Positions 27,318 through 35,654 of a DNA stretch of 64,000 bases are shown in pieces. A model generated the notes under the pieces. It had not been told where the DNA came from, searched no databases, and saw only the letters and a list, made by a program, of their open reading frames with translations. How positions within the stretch are numbered: position 1 is the stretch's first letter; each line of letters starts with the position of its first letter. Both the position numbers and the translations under genes were made by a program. Origin of the DNA: Salinicola rhizosphaerae (GTDB lineage: Bacteria > Pseudomonadota > Gammaproteobacteria > Pseudomonadales > Halomonadaceae); contig NZ_BMZI01000005.1 of assembly GCF_014652715.1 (NCBI RefSeq), forward strand, positions 159,551-223,550, given 5' to 3'.

Positions 27318-28825
27318 TGGTGGCCATGCCCAGGTCGGTGCTGCTGCCCTACCAGCAGGCGTGGATCGAGGATGAATCCGATCTCAAGATAGCCGAGAAG
27401 TCGCGCCGAACCGGTATCACTTGGGGCGAAGCGGCGGACGCCGTGCTGAGCGCCAGTGCGGCGAAGTCCGCCGGCGGCACCAACCACTTCTACGTGGGCT
27501 CGAACCGCGAGATGGCGATCGAGTTCATCGACGCGGCCGCCATGTGGGCCAAGGCGTTCAACAAGGCGGCCAGCGCGATCGAGGAAGAGATCATCCAGGA
27601 TGAGGACAAGGACATCCTCACCTTCAATATTCGCTTCTCCAGTGGTTTCAAGATCCAGGCGCTATCCAGCCGGCCGAGCAATCTTCGCGGCCGCCAGGGC
27701 AACGTCACCATCGACGAGGCCGCCTTCCATGGCGAGCTAGCCGAAGTGCTCAAGGCAGCGCTGGCACTCACCATGTGGGGCGCCAAGGTGCGTCTGATCT
27801 CGACCCACAACGGTGTCGACAACCTCTTCAACGAACTGGTGCAGGACAGCCGCGCCGGCAAGAAGCGCTATTCGGTCCACCGCATCACGCTCGACGACGC
27901 CTGCGAACAGGGGCTCTACAAGCGCATTTGCCAGGTGCGCGGCAAGACGTGGACACAAGCCGACGAGGATCAGTGGAAGGCCAATCTGCTCGCCGACACC
28001 GCTACCCGCGAAGACGCGCTCGAGGAGTACTACTGCGTACCCAAGTCGGGCGGTGGTGCCTACCTTTCCCGCGCCCTGATCGAGTCACGCATGGTCGATG
28101 CCCCGGTGCTGCGTTTCGAGGGCTCGGCGACATTCAACGCGCTACCGGAAGCGCTACGTGCCGTCGAGACGAATCAGTGGTGCCAGGAGGAACTGCTGCC
28201 GCTGCTGATGCTGCTCGACCCGCAGCACACTCACTGCTTTGGGGAAGACTTCGCCCGCTCCGGCGACCTGACCGTGATCGCCCCCATGGCGATCGATCAA
28301 CGGCTCAAACGCCTGGTGCCGTTCCTGGTGGAGCTGCGCAACGTGCCATTCAAGCAACAAGAGCAGGTGCTGTTCTTCATCGTTGATCGGCTGCCGCGCC
28401 TCCAAGCCGGCGCGCTGGACGCACGTGGTAACGGCCAGTACCTCGCCGAGCAGGCGGTGGACCGTTACGGCAGCGGCCGTATCGAGGCGGTGATGCTCTC
28501 TCAGGGCTGGTACCTGGACGCCATGCCCAAGTTCAAGGCGGCGTTCGAAGACGACGAGATTGCGATTCCCCGCGATCGCGACGTGGCCGATGACCTGCGT
28601 GCCCTGCAGGTGATCAAGGGCATTCCCAAGCTGCCGGACGGCAAGACCGGCGATGCCAAGGCGCGCCATGGCGACGCCGCAATCGCGCTGGCGTTGGCCT
28701 GGTACGCGAGTCTTTCCGATACCGTCGATATCGACTTCATCGCCGTGCCCAAGCCGGGCAGCTCGGATTGGGCGGATGACGACGACATCGGCGACTTACA
28801 TGATGGTTTAGGGGGTGGCTGGTGA
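27317..28825 (+). CDS. Terminase large subunit (Mu gp28-like)
   Basis: A 502-residue packaging motor. The ATPase half starts with 'LLPYQQAWIEDESDLKIAEK' and a divergent Walker A in KSRRTGITW, with Walker B NVTIDEA near residue 130. The nuclease half begins near 'FGEDFARSGD', whose Asp is a likely RNase-H-fold metal ligand. The ATG at 27317 overlaps the gp27-type stop. Full length for the Mu gp28 family, and no key residue appears lost. Confidence 0.93.
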   Translation: MVAMPRSVLLPYQQAWIEDESDLKIAEKSRRTGITWGEAADAVLSASAAKSAGGTNHFYVGSNREMAIEFIDAAAMWAKAFNKAASAIEEEIIQDEDKDILTFNIRFSSGFKIQALSSRPSNLRGRQGNVTIDEAAFHGELAEVLKAALALTMWGAKVRLISTHNGVDNLFNELVQDSRAGKKRYSVHRITLDDACEQGLYKRICQVRGKTWTQADEDQWKANLLADTATREDALEEYYCVPKSGGGAYLSRALIESRMVDAPVLRFEGSATFNALPEALRAVETNQWCQEELLPLLMLLDPQHTHCFGEDFARSGDLTVIAPMAIDQRLKRLVPFLVELRNVPFKQQEQVLFFIVDRLPRLQAGALDARGNGQYLAEQAVDRYGSGRIEAVMLSQGWYLDAMPKFKAAFEDDEIAIPRDRDVADDLRALQVIKGIPKLPDGKTGDAKARHGDAAIALALAWYASLSDTVDIDFIAVPKPGSSDWADDDDIGDLHDGLGGGW

Positions 28826-30453
28826 GCCTGACACAACGACTACGCGCCCTGTTTGGCACCGGCCGCGATGAGCAATCGCGTGCCCTGGACGGTCAGCAGA
28901 CCGACGAAGACGAACGCTCCACGGTCGGCAACCTCAAGCGTGAGTTCGCCGAGCATCCGAGCAAGGGGCTGACGCCGGCGAAGCTCCACCAGATCCTCGA
29001 AGCCGCCGAGCAAGGTGACCTCAAAAGTCAGTCCGAGCTATTCGACGACATGGAGGAGAAAGACAGCCAGATCGGCGCGGACCTGGGCAAGCGGCGTCAG
29101 CTCGCCGCCGAGCTGGAATGGCAAATCGTGCCGCCGGACAACGCCAGCGCTGCCGAGAAACGCGCGGCGGACTTCTGCGCTGAGGTGTTCGACGGGCTCG
29201 AAGTCGAGGATCTGATACTCGACATGGGTACCGGCATCGGCCACGGCTGGGCCAACCTCGAACTTGCCTGGTTGCGTGATGGTGCCCAGCGATTTATCGA
29301 GCAGCCGCAGCTGCGCCCGCACTCCTGGTTTCGCCTGCACGGCGAGGATCAAAACCGCATCACGCTGCGCGACAGCTCCAACAACGGTGCCGACCTATGG
29401 GCGCTGGGCTGGGTGCAGCACCGCCACCGCGCCAAGCCGGGTTATCTCGCTCGTATGGGCCTCGGCCGGATGCTGGTCTGGCCCTATCTGTTCCAGAACT
29501 ACGCCCTGGGCGATCTCGCCCAACTGCTCGAGATCTACGGGCTGCCGGCGCGGGTCGGCAAGTACCCCAAGAATGCGACCCAGCAGGAGAAAGCGACGCT
29601 CTTGCGGGCCGTGGTCTCGATGGGCAAGGACGCCGCCGGCATCATCCCCGAAGGGATGGCAATCGAGTTCATGGAAGCCGCCGGCGGCCGTGCCGATATG
29701 TTCGAGTCGATGATCCACTGGTGCGAACGCGCCAAGGCAAAAGCCATTCTCGGCGGCACGCTGACCAGCGGCACCGGCGAAGGCACCAACACTAACGCCT
29801 TGGGCAACGTCCACGAGCGCGGCCAGGCGTCGCTGATCCGCTCGGATATCCGCCAGTACGGCGGCACAGTCCAGCGCGACATCCTGTGGCCGTTGGCGGC
29901 GCTGAACTTCAACATCGACAGCCGCCGCCGCGCGCCCAAGTTCGTGCTCGACATGGGCGAGACAGAGGACTACCAGACGCTGGCCCGAACCGTGCCGACG
30001 CTGGTCGATATGGGCATGGCCATCCCCAAGTGGTGGCTGCACGAGAAGACTGGCATCCCGGAAGCCACCGAACAGGACGAGATCTTGACGCCCCGTATTC
30101 AGCCGCAGCCGTTCGGTCAGGCGGTGCTGAGGTCCACTGGCCGACCGCCGGGGGTGGCCGCGCTGCGCGAGGCGCCAGCGGTGCCGACGCCTGCCCAGCC
30201 TGAGCACTACCGCGCGCCAGCCTTTACACTGCTCGAGCGAGAGGCGCAGCCCGCTATCGATAGCTGGGTCGATCGGCTCCAGGTGATCGTCGATGAGGCC
30301 GAGACGTTCGAGCAGCTCCAGTCACGCATCCTGGACGCATTCAGCGATCTCGACGAAGCGCAGCTCGCCGAGGTAATGGGCCAGGCGTTTATGGCCTCCA
30401 ACCTCGCCGGGCGCTCGACCGTCAGCGACGAGGTCGAGAATGCCAACGGTTAA
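28822..30453 (+). CDS. Portal protein (Mu gp29-like, DUF935)
   Basis: A 543-residue portal of the DUF935 family. It forms the dodecameric ring through which DNA enters and leaves the head. Diagnostic blocks are 'LFDDMEEKDSQIGADLGKRR', 'GHGWANLELAWLRDG' and 'GGTLTSGTGEGTNTNALGNVH'. Start is GTG at 28822 in a GTGA overlap with the terminase. Its end overlaps the F-type gene by 14 bp. Confidence 0.93.
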   Translation: MSLTQRLRALFGTGRDEQSRALDGQQTDEDERSTVGNLKREFAEHPSKGLTPAKLHQILEAAEQGDLKSQSELFDDMEEKDSQIGADLGKRRQLAAELEWQIVPPDNASAAEKRAADFCAEVFDGLEVEDLILDMGTGIGHGWANLELAWLRDGAQRFIEQPQLRPHSWFRLHGEDQNRITLRDSSNNGADLWALGWVQHRHRAKPGYLARMGLGRMLVWPYLFQNYALGDLAQLLEIYGLPARVGKYPKNATQQEKATLLRAVVSMGKDAAGIIPEGMAIEFMEAAGGRADMFESMIHWCERAKAKAILGGTLTSGTGEGTNTNALGNVHERGQASLIRSDIRQYGGTVQRDILWPLAALNFNIDSRRRAPKFVLDMGETEDYQTLARTVPTLVDMGMAIPKWWLHEKTGIPEATEQDEILTPRIQPQPFGQAVLRSTGRPPGVAALREAPAVPTPAQPEHYRAPAFTLLEREAQPAIDSWVDRLQVIVDEAETFEQLQSRILDAFSDLDEAQLAEVMGQAFMASNLAGRSTVSDEVENANG

Positions 30454-31609
30454 CGCCATGTTCCGGCGGCCATTCAAGGAACAGGTAGCCTACTTCCGCC
30501 AGAAGCAGAACCTGCCCACCAATCGCTGGGACGACTTGTGGCGAGATGAACACGACAAGGCGTTCGTCGTTGCCGGCGCGACGAAAGCCGACTTGCTCGC
30601 CGACCTGCGCGCGGCCGTGGATGACTCGATCGCCAACGGCCAGAGCCTGGGTGAGTTCCGCAGTCAGTTCAAAGAGATCGTCGCCAAGCGCGGCTGGACT
30701 GGCTGGACCGGTGAGGGATCGAAAGCCGGCACCGCCTGGCGAACCCGCGTCATCTACAAGACCAACATGGATACCAGCTACATGGCTGGGCGCTGGCAAC
30801 AGATGACCGACCCCGACGTGGTCCGCGCGCGGCCGTATTGGCGCTACGTCCACAACACCATCGAGAACCCGCGCATCCAGCATCAGCGCTGGGATGGTCT
30901 GGTGCTGCCCGCTGGCGACCCGTGGTTCCACACTCATTGGCCGCCTAACGGTTGGGGCTGCAACTGCGGCGTCGAGACGATGAGCCGACGCCAGCTCGAA
31001 CGCAGCGGCCGCACCGGCCCAGATAGCGCTCCCAATGACGGCATGACCCAGCACGTCAACGACCGAACCGGCGAAGTGACCGAAGTGCCAAACGGCGTGC
31101 AACCGGGCTGGGATTACGCACCGGGCAAGAGCGCCGCAGAGACGGCTGTAGCGGCTCGGCTCAACCGGCTGGATACCGTCGACGCGAACGTGGCCAGGCT
31201 CAACGTCAAGGACCTAGTCGACAGCGACCTGTTCGCGCGCTTCTTCTCCGGCGAGGTTCAGGGCGAATTCCCGATCGCGGTGGTGCCACCGGTCGAACGC
31301 GAGATCCTCGGTGCCGAGTCACCCACTGTCCTGCTTTCCCAAGCAAGCCTTGCCGCCCACATCGAGCGTCACCCAGAGATCGGTCTGGCTGACTATCGCC
31401 GCGTGCAAGAGCTGCTCGACCAGGGCGAGGTCTACCGCCGTGAAGGCGAGGATGGCCGGCTGATCTATCTGACGGTGGATGGCGTGACGTATCGCGCCGC
31501 GCTCAAGCGAACGCAGGACGCCAAGCGCAACTATTTCCTGACGCTGTTCAAGGTCAAGGAGTCGGCGGCGGACCGCAACGTGAGAAACAAGATGGAACGG
31601 CTGAGATAG
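30440..31609 (+). CDS. Mu F-like head morphogenesis protein with C-terminal nuclease-like domain
   Basis: A 389-residue protein. Residues about 1-200 are the Mu F/SPP1 gp7 minor head protein ('RTRVIYKTNMDTSYMAGRWQQM', 'RWDGLVLPAGDPWFHTHWPP', 'GWGCNCGVETMSRRQLER'). Residues about 295-380 form a separate domain ('VLLSQASLAAHIERHPEIG' to 'YRAALKRTQDAKRNYFLTLF') resembling the phage barnase/EndoU/colicin/RelE-type (PBECR) nuclease domains attached to many F proteins. The first part helps head assembly and stays in the capsid; the second may be an effector delivered with DNA or used in head maturation. Confidence 0.88.
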   Translation: MPTVNAMFRRPFKEQVAYFRQKQNLPTNRWDDLWRDEHDKAFVVAGATKADLLADLRAAVDDSIANGQSLGEFRSQFKEIVAKRGWTGWTGEGSKAGTAWRTRVIYKTNMDTSYMAGRWQQMTDPDVVRARPYWRYVHNTIENPRIQHQRWDGLVLPAGDPWFHTHWPPNGWGCNCGVETMSRRQLERSGRTGPDSAPNDGMTQHVNDRTGEVTEVPNGVQPGWDYAPGKSAAETAVAARLNRLDTVDANVARLNVKDLVDSDLFARFFSGEVQGEFPIAVVPPVEREILGAESPTVLLSQASLAAHIERHPEIGLADYRRVQELLDQGEVYRREGEDGRLIYLTVDGVTYRAALKRTQDAKRNYFLTLFKVKESAADRNVRNKMERLR

Positions 31610-31754
31610 GACTGCGGTAGGAAGAGAGCGAGGCTGGTTCGTCATCCCCAGATACCTCATCAGCGCGATGCGCTGGGTACGCCAGACGAATGTTGGCCTC
31701 TCGCACTCGTAGATCCAGTTTGAGCCGATCCGGGGCCGTTATCAAGGAGCCAGC

Positions 31755-32198
31755 ATGTCGAACACCATCGACGACGACCAGGTACTGAAGGCGCTGAACG
31801 AGATGCAGCAGCGCTCGATTCGCCTGCAGCCCGCGTTCAAGGCGATCGGCGAGGCGATGGTGGCCAGCACTCACGAACGCTTCCAAGAGAAGGAAGCGCC
31901 GGACGGCACACCCTGGGCACCGCTCTCCCAGACAACCGTCGAGCGCAAGGGACATGACCGCATCCTCGAGGGCGAAACCCACCAGCTCGCCCGGCAGATC
32001 CACTACGAGACCAGCGACGACGAACTGCTCTGGGGTAGCTCGATGATCTATGCCGCCATGCAGCACTATGGCGGCGAGCAATCCGAGTTCCCGCATCTCC
32101 GGGGCGACATCCCCGCGCGACCGTTCCTGGGTATGTCTGAGGAGGACCGTGACGAGGTGCTGGATACCCTCTCGCTCTACCTAGAAGGCGCTTTGTGA
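31755..32198 (+). CDS. Virion morphogenesis protein (Mu gpG-like)
   Basis: A 147-residue protein of the phage virion morphogenesis / tail-completion family. Typical parts are 'FKAIGEAMVASTHERFQEKEAPDGTPWAPLSQTTV' and 'YAAMQHYGGEQSEFPHLRGDIPARPFLGMSEED'. It is thought to help join heads and tails. A 145-bp gap separates it from the F-type gene, and an accessory module follows it where related phages have the protease gene. Confidence 0.87.
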   Translation: MSNTIDDDQVLKALNEMQQRSIRLQPAFKAIGEAMVASTHERFQEKEAPDGTPWAPLSQTTVERKGHDRILEGETHQLARQIHYETSDDELLWGSSMIYAAMQHYGGEQSEFPHLRGDIPARPFLGMSEEDRDEVLDTLSLYLEGAL

Positions 32199-32351
32199 CC
32201 GACCGCCTGTAAGGCGCTGTGAGGTGTTCGGAGCAGCTGGGCGCTATGGTGGCCCAGAAAAATGGGGCGAGAGGCGTTAGAGGGGCGTTAGAGGTGCCGC
32301 TTCGCGGGACTGAAGCAGCGAGCCAGGCATCAGTTGTAGGAAATTGGCTAA

Positions 32352-32380
32352 TTGATCCTGCCGCTTTTGATACATACAGT
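32352..32380 (+). promoter_or_regulatory. Promoter candidate for the accessory module
   Basis: TTGATC (32352-32357), a 17-bp spacer and TACAGT (32375-32380), 38 bp before the GTG of the 342-aa gene. A private promoter would let the module be expressed in the lysogen. Confidence 0.5.
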
Positions 32381-32418
32381 TACCTCCACAATGAAGGTTC
32401 ACGACATGGGGTAGCCTG

Positions 32419-33447
32419 GTGGCAGATAATAACGAGATCGTCATCCGATCCGAGCAGGACGCTTACGACACTCTACAACTCGCAACCGCTGGTGGATTGC
32501 CCGATAACGTTGAGATCCGTTTCGATGGTTGGCCCCAGCTGGAGATAGTGGTCAAGGGAGACCGCTACCAAGGGACCATTAGCCCTAGCATTATGAAGGG
32601 CTTCATCGAGTTTCAGTCGGCCATCTATCGTACGTATGCACTGGCTCGATATAACTCGGTGAACGTCAACAAGCTTACGAGGGAGGAGCGGGATGCTCTT
32701 GAGCTTTTCATTGAGGTCGAGAAAGGTAGCTCCAAGTACAAGCTAGACGTTCAAGCCATCATGGAGACCTTCGCAGAGAGGGTAGCTGACAAAGTGACAC
32801 CAAGAAGCCTAGTAGTGATTGCGTTGATCGTCGCTACCAGCTATTTCGGGACGAGCTTCGCCAAGTCTTATCTTGAGGAACGACGCCTGACGCGCGTCGC
32901 AGAGCTAAAATCAGAAGAGCGCATTGCCGAACTTGAAGCTCAGAGCTATGCCGATGAGTTAGACGTGAGGCGCATGCAGATTTTGGCAGATGCGACTCGT
33001 GATGAACCTCGCGCGGCCAACATCCGCGAATACGCCGGCGATGCTCAGCAAAGTATCGTTCGATCAGTGCGGAGTACCGATGAGACCTCAATTGGTGGAG
33101 TCGTAATCGATGGCGAGGTGGCGCAGGAACTGACGAAAAACGCTCGACGAGAATCGAAAGAGATTCGTCTCGATGGCCTGTACCGAGTCCAGGTTGTGGA
33201 TGCATCTCAGATCGACGTTTTCAAGATCAAAGTTCGCAACGAGACCAATGGCGATGAATTCCAGGCTATCGTCCAAGACGATACGCTCCAAAGTCGCTAT
33301 AAAGCTGCGATTCGTGAAGCCGAGTGGGAGAAACGGCCAGTCAATCTGTCCATCAACGCGAAGGTGATTGGTGATGACATTCGAAGCGCAGTAGTGATAG
33401 GCGCCCAGGCTGCACCGGTACCGGAGCAGGAAAATGAAGAAAGCTGA
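32419..33447 (+). CDS. Accessory membrane-anchored protein of unknown family
   Basis: A 342-residue protein that is not part of the conserved head block. Residues 1-130 are a soluble alpha/beta part ('VEIRFDGWPQLEIVVKGDRY', 'ISPSIMKGFIEFQSAIYRTY'). One membrane segment lies at about 131-152 ('LVVIALIVATSYFGTSFAKS'). Residues 153-342 are a charged helix followed by a beta-rich domain. Start is GTG at 32419 with a weak ribosome site. Base composition is more AT-rich than the flanking phage genes. It overlaps the HEPN-like gene by 14 bp, so the pair is co-translated. I do not know the family; a defence or superinfection-exclusion role is an inference. Confidence 0.75.
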   Translation: MADNNEIVIRSEQDAYDTLQLATAGGLPDNVEIRFDGWPQLEIVVKGDRYQGTISPSIMKGFIEFQSAIYRTYALARYNSVNVNKLTREERDALELFIEVEKGSSKYKLDVQAIMETFAERVADKVTPRSLVVIALIVATSYFGTSFAKSYLEERRLTRVAELKSEERIAELEAQSYADELDVRRMQILADATRDEPRAANIREYAGDAQQSIVRSVRSTDETSIGGVVIDGEVAQELTKNARRESKEIRLDGLYRVQVVDASQIDVFKIKVRNETNGDEFQAIVQDDTLQSRYKAAIREAEWEKRPVNLSINAKVIGDDIRSAVVIGAQAAPVPEQENEES

Positions 33448-33940
33448 CGAGGCAAGAGCAGAGTATGAACGCGAGATTGGTCGTCTCGTCATCACTCTCA
33501 GCGAGCTAGATGGACTGGTCCGCTCATGCAAGGGCTTAGTTTTTGGTGAGCGATTCTCCAAGAAATGGGACAGCAAAACGAGTAGGAAGCGAATACGCGC
33601 AGTCCAGGAGCGGCTCAAACAGCGTAGGAGTGCCCCGCTATGCACGCATCTTGTGGAGCTGAAAGCATTGCTGGATGAAGTGAAGCCACTGCTGGAGCTC
33701 CGAAACTTAGTTGCTCATCGCATTCTGACATTCAGACCATCAGCTCTAAGTTTCTATCATGGCAATTTTGAAATGTGGAATCCCGATACCAGGAGCAGCT
33801 TGTCTGTCGAGACCCTAGCTAAAGCCTCCGACGAAGGTCGACGGCTCCTTTATCGCATATTTGACTGCCTCGAAGATCATGAGCGATGCGTTCCAGATAA
33901 CTACCCCGATAACATCGAAGACGCACTTGATCCCCCCTAG
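33434..33940 (+). CDS. HEPN-like accessory protein, partner of the membrane protein
   Basis: A 168-residue, mostly helical protein. 'YEREIGRLVITLSELDGLV' opens a helical bundle, and 'LELRNLVAHRI' carries R-N-x3-H, the R-x4-H motif of HEPN-fold RNases. The His and Arg would form the active site of a metal-independent RNase if it is active. It begins inside the 3' end of the membrane-protein gene. The pair resembles toxin-type or abortive-infection modules carried as extra genes by prophages, but no exact system is recognised. HEPN-like folds can also be catalytically dead adaptors. Confidence 0.7.
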   Translation: MKKADEARAEYEREIGRLVITLSELDGLVRSCKGLVFGERFSKKWDSKTSRKRIRAVQERLKQRRSAPLCTHLVELKALLDEVKPLLELRNLVAHRILTFRPSALSFYHGNFEMWNPDTRSSLSVETLAKASDEGRRLLYRIFDCLEDHERCVPDNYPDNIEDALDPP

Positions 33941-33947
33941 TACATAA

Positions 33948-33959
33948 GGGAAATTTCCC
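33948..33959. promoter_or_regulatory. 12-bp palindrome next to late element B
   Basis: GGGAAATTTCCC is a perfect palindrome lying directly before the AAAACGCTT element. Element A has no such palindrome in front of it. It may be a weak terminator for the accessory module or a protein site. Confidence 0.4.
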
Positions 33960-33988
33960 AAAACGCTTTAATCCCCCGCCTCACCCTG
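33960..33988 (+). promoter_or_regulatory. Late-promoter element B
   Basis: AAAACGCTTTAATCCCCCGC then CTCACC matches element A at 23891 over the AAAACGCTTnAATCCC core and the following GCCTCA. It lies about 20 bp before the protease start, at the beginning of the head operon. Confidence 0.55.
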
Positions 33989-34007
33989 CGCCCGCCACCA
34001 TGGGCGC

Positions 34008-35132
34008 ATGGATACGACACTCGCACCACGCCACCCCATCGCCGCATGCTCGGCGCCGACCGCCAACCCCGTTGCGGTCTGTTCGCTGCGCGTCTCCGCC
34101 AGCGATGACCTGACCCGGCTGATTCCCGCTGGCACGTTCACCGCGCCGCGCGGATCGCTCGAGGGTCAAGGCCCGTGGCACCTGGACGAAGCGCACGCCC
34201 GCTCGATCATCGAGCGCGCGGCGGCTCGCTCCACCGATATCGTCATCGACTACGAACACCAGACGCTGTTGGCCGAACGTAACGGCCTGCCCGCGCCTGC
34301 CGCCGGCTGGGTCGACCCGCGCTCGCTGGAATGGCGTGCTGACGGCCTCTACGGCCGTGTGAAGTGGACCGCTGCCGCCAAGGCCGCGATCGACGACGAC
34401 TCGTATCGCTATCTCTCCCCCGTTTTCCCCTACGACGCGCAGTCGGGCGATGTGCTCGACCTGCTGCACGTCGGGTTGACCAACACGCCGGCGATCGACA
34501 CCGGCACTATCACCGAACTGGCCGCAGCGCGCATGTCGTCAGGCCGCACTCCCAATGACCAGGAGGTCACCACCGTGGACCGCGAAAAGCTGATTGCCGC
34601 GCTCGGACTGAAAGCCGACGCCACCGACGAACAGATCGACCAGAAGATCGCCGCGCTCAAAGCGGGCAGCGATGACGCCAGCGCGCTGCGTTTGGCACTC
34701 GGTGCCAAGGACGATGCGAAACCCGCTGACGCCGTGGCCGCGCTAAAAGCGGGCGTGACGCCGGCACAGCCGGACATGACCCAGTACGTGCCGCGCGGTG
34801 TGTACGACGAGCTGCATGTTGCTTACGCCGCACTCAGCACCGGCAGCCAACACGCCGAGCGTGATCGGTTGATCGAGGAAGGCCTCAAGGATGGCCGCAT
34901 CGCCGGCCCAGCGATGGCCGAGTGGCTGAAGGGCCAAGACATCGCCGCGCTTAAGGCACACCTCAAGGATGCACCGCCGATCGCTGCACTGCGTGGCAGC
35001 TCGCAGACCCAGGGCAAGCCGCCGGCTGACGACAAACCGGACGCGCCTTCAGATATCGAGCTGGCCATCTGCCGCAACGCGGGCATCTCGATCGAGGACT
35101 ACCGCAAGGCCAACCCGGCGCCGGCGAAGTAA
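34008..35132 (+). CDS. Head maturation protease with C-terminal scaffold (Mu gpI-like)
   Basis: A 374-residue protein. Residues about 30-185 are the Mu I-type protease ('SIIERAAARSTDIVIDYEHQ', 'LPAPAAGWVDPRSLEWRADG', 'YRYLSPVFPYD', 'LLHVGLTNTPAID'). Residues 190-374 are the scaffold part, separately translated from an internal start. It should process scaffold and capsid during head assembly. The ATG at 34008 follows late element B. The first 25 residues are not conserved in my memory of the family, so a slightly later start is possible. Confidence 0.9.
   Translation: MDTTLAPRHPIAACSAPTANPVAVCSLRVSASDDLTRLIPAGTFTAPRGSLEGQGPWHLDEAHARSIIERAAARSTDIVIDYEHQTLLAERNGLPAPAAGWVDPRSLEWRADGLYGRVKWTAAAKAAIDDDSYRYLSPVFPYDAQSGDVLDLLHVGLTNTPAIDTGTITELAAARMSSGRTPNDQEVTTVDREKLIAALGLKADATDEQIDQKIAALKAGSDDASALRLALGAKDDAKPADAVAALKAGVTPAQPDMTQYVPRGVYDELHVAYAALSTGSQHAERDRLIEEGLKDGRIAGPAMAEWLKGQDIAALKAHLKDAPPIAALRGSSQTQGKPPADDKPDAPSDIELAICRNAGISIEDYRKANPAPAK
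34575..35132 (+). CDS. Nested in-frame scaffold protein (Mu gpZ-like)
   Basis: A perfect AGGAGG at 34561-34566 lies 8 bases before an in-frame GTG at 34575 inside the protease gene. Translation from it gives the 185-residue C-terminal scaffold alone ('REKLIAALGLKADATDEQID' onward), helical and rich in Ala and Lys. Mu makes its scaffold Z from within gene I in the same way. The ribosome site shows the arrangement is kept here. Confidence 0.8.
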   Translation: MDREKLIAALGLKADATDEQIDQKIAALKAGSDDASALRLALGAKDDAKPADAVAALKAGVTPAQPDMTQYVPRGVYDELHVAYAALSTGSQHAERDRLIEEGLKDGRIAGPAMAEWLKGQDIAALKAHLKDAPPIAALRGSSQTQGKPPADDKPDAPSDIELAICRNAGISIEDYRKANPAPAK

Positions 35133-35178
35133 CAACCGCACCGGCTCTCGCTGAATTCGTTACCGAGGATCACCACCG

Positions 35179-35601
35179 ATGAACCGCAATACCGCATCTC
35201 GCGCTGGCGATCGCCGCGCACACCTGGTGCTCGCTGGCGCCGTCTGCTTTGCCGGCACGCTCGCCATGATCGATGCCGATGGCTACGTCCAGCCCGGTCG
35301 CGAGGCCACCGGCCTGACCGCCGTGGGTGTGTTCGACAAGCTCGTCGACAACACCGGCGGCCTCTCCGGCGATGCCCATGCCGAGGTCTCTCGTGGCTAC
35401 TTCAAGTTCGACGGTGCCACAGGCGAGGACGAGATCGCCGCCGGCGACATCGGCAAGCCGTGCTACGCGGTGGACGCGCAGACCGTGGCGCTCACCGATG
35501 GCGGCGGCACGCGTTCGCCGACGGGGATCATCGACGGCGTCGATGGCAATGGTGGCGTGTGGGTCAACGTCGACCCGACCAACGGCGTGGCGCTGGGCTG
35601 A
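35179..35601 (+). CDS. Putative head decoration protein
   Basis: A 140-residue, beta-rich protein between scaffold and major capsid genes. 'AHLVLAGAVCFAGTLAMIDADGYV', 'GLTAVGVFDK' and 'GDIGKPCYAVDAQTVALTDG' resemble DUF2190-type capsid cement proteins. This is the slot of Mu gp33. It should sit on the capsid surface and stabilise it. The ATG follows GAGG. Confidence 0.7.
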   Translation: MNRNTASRAGDRRAHLVLAGAVCFAGTLAMIDADGYVQPGREATGLTAVGVFDKLVDNTGGLSGDAHAEVSRGYFKFDGATGEDEIAAGDIGKPCYAVDAQTVALTDGGGTRSPTGIIDGVDGNGGVWVNVDPTNGVALG

Positions 35602-35654
35602 CCTGATAACCGGCGCCCGGCACACCCGACAACTAATCACGAGGACGACCGACG

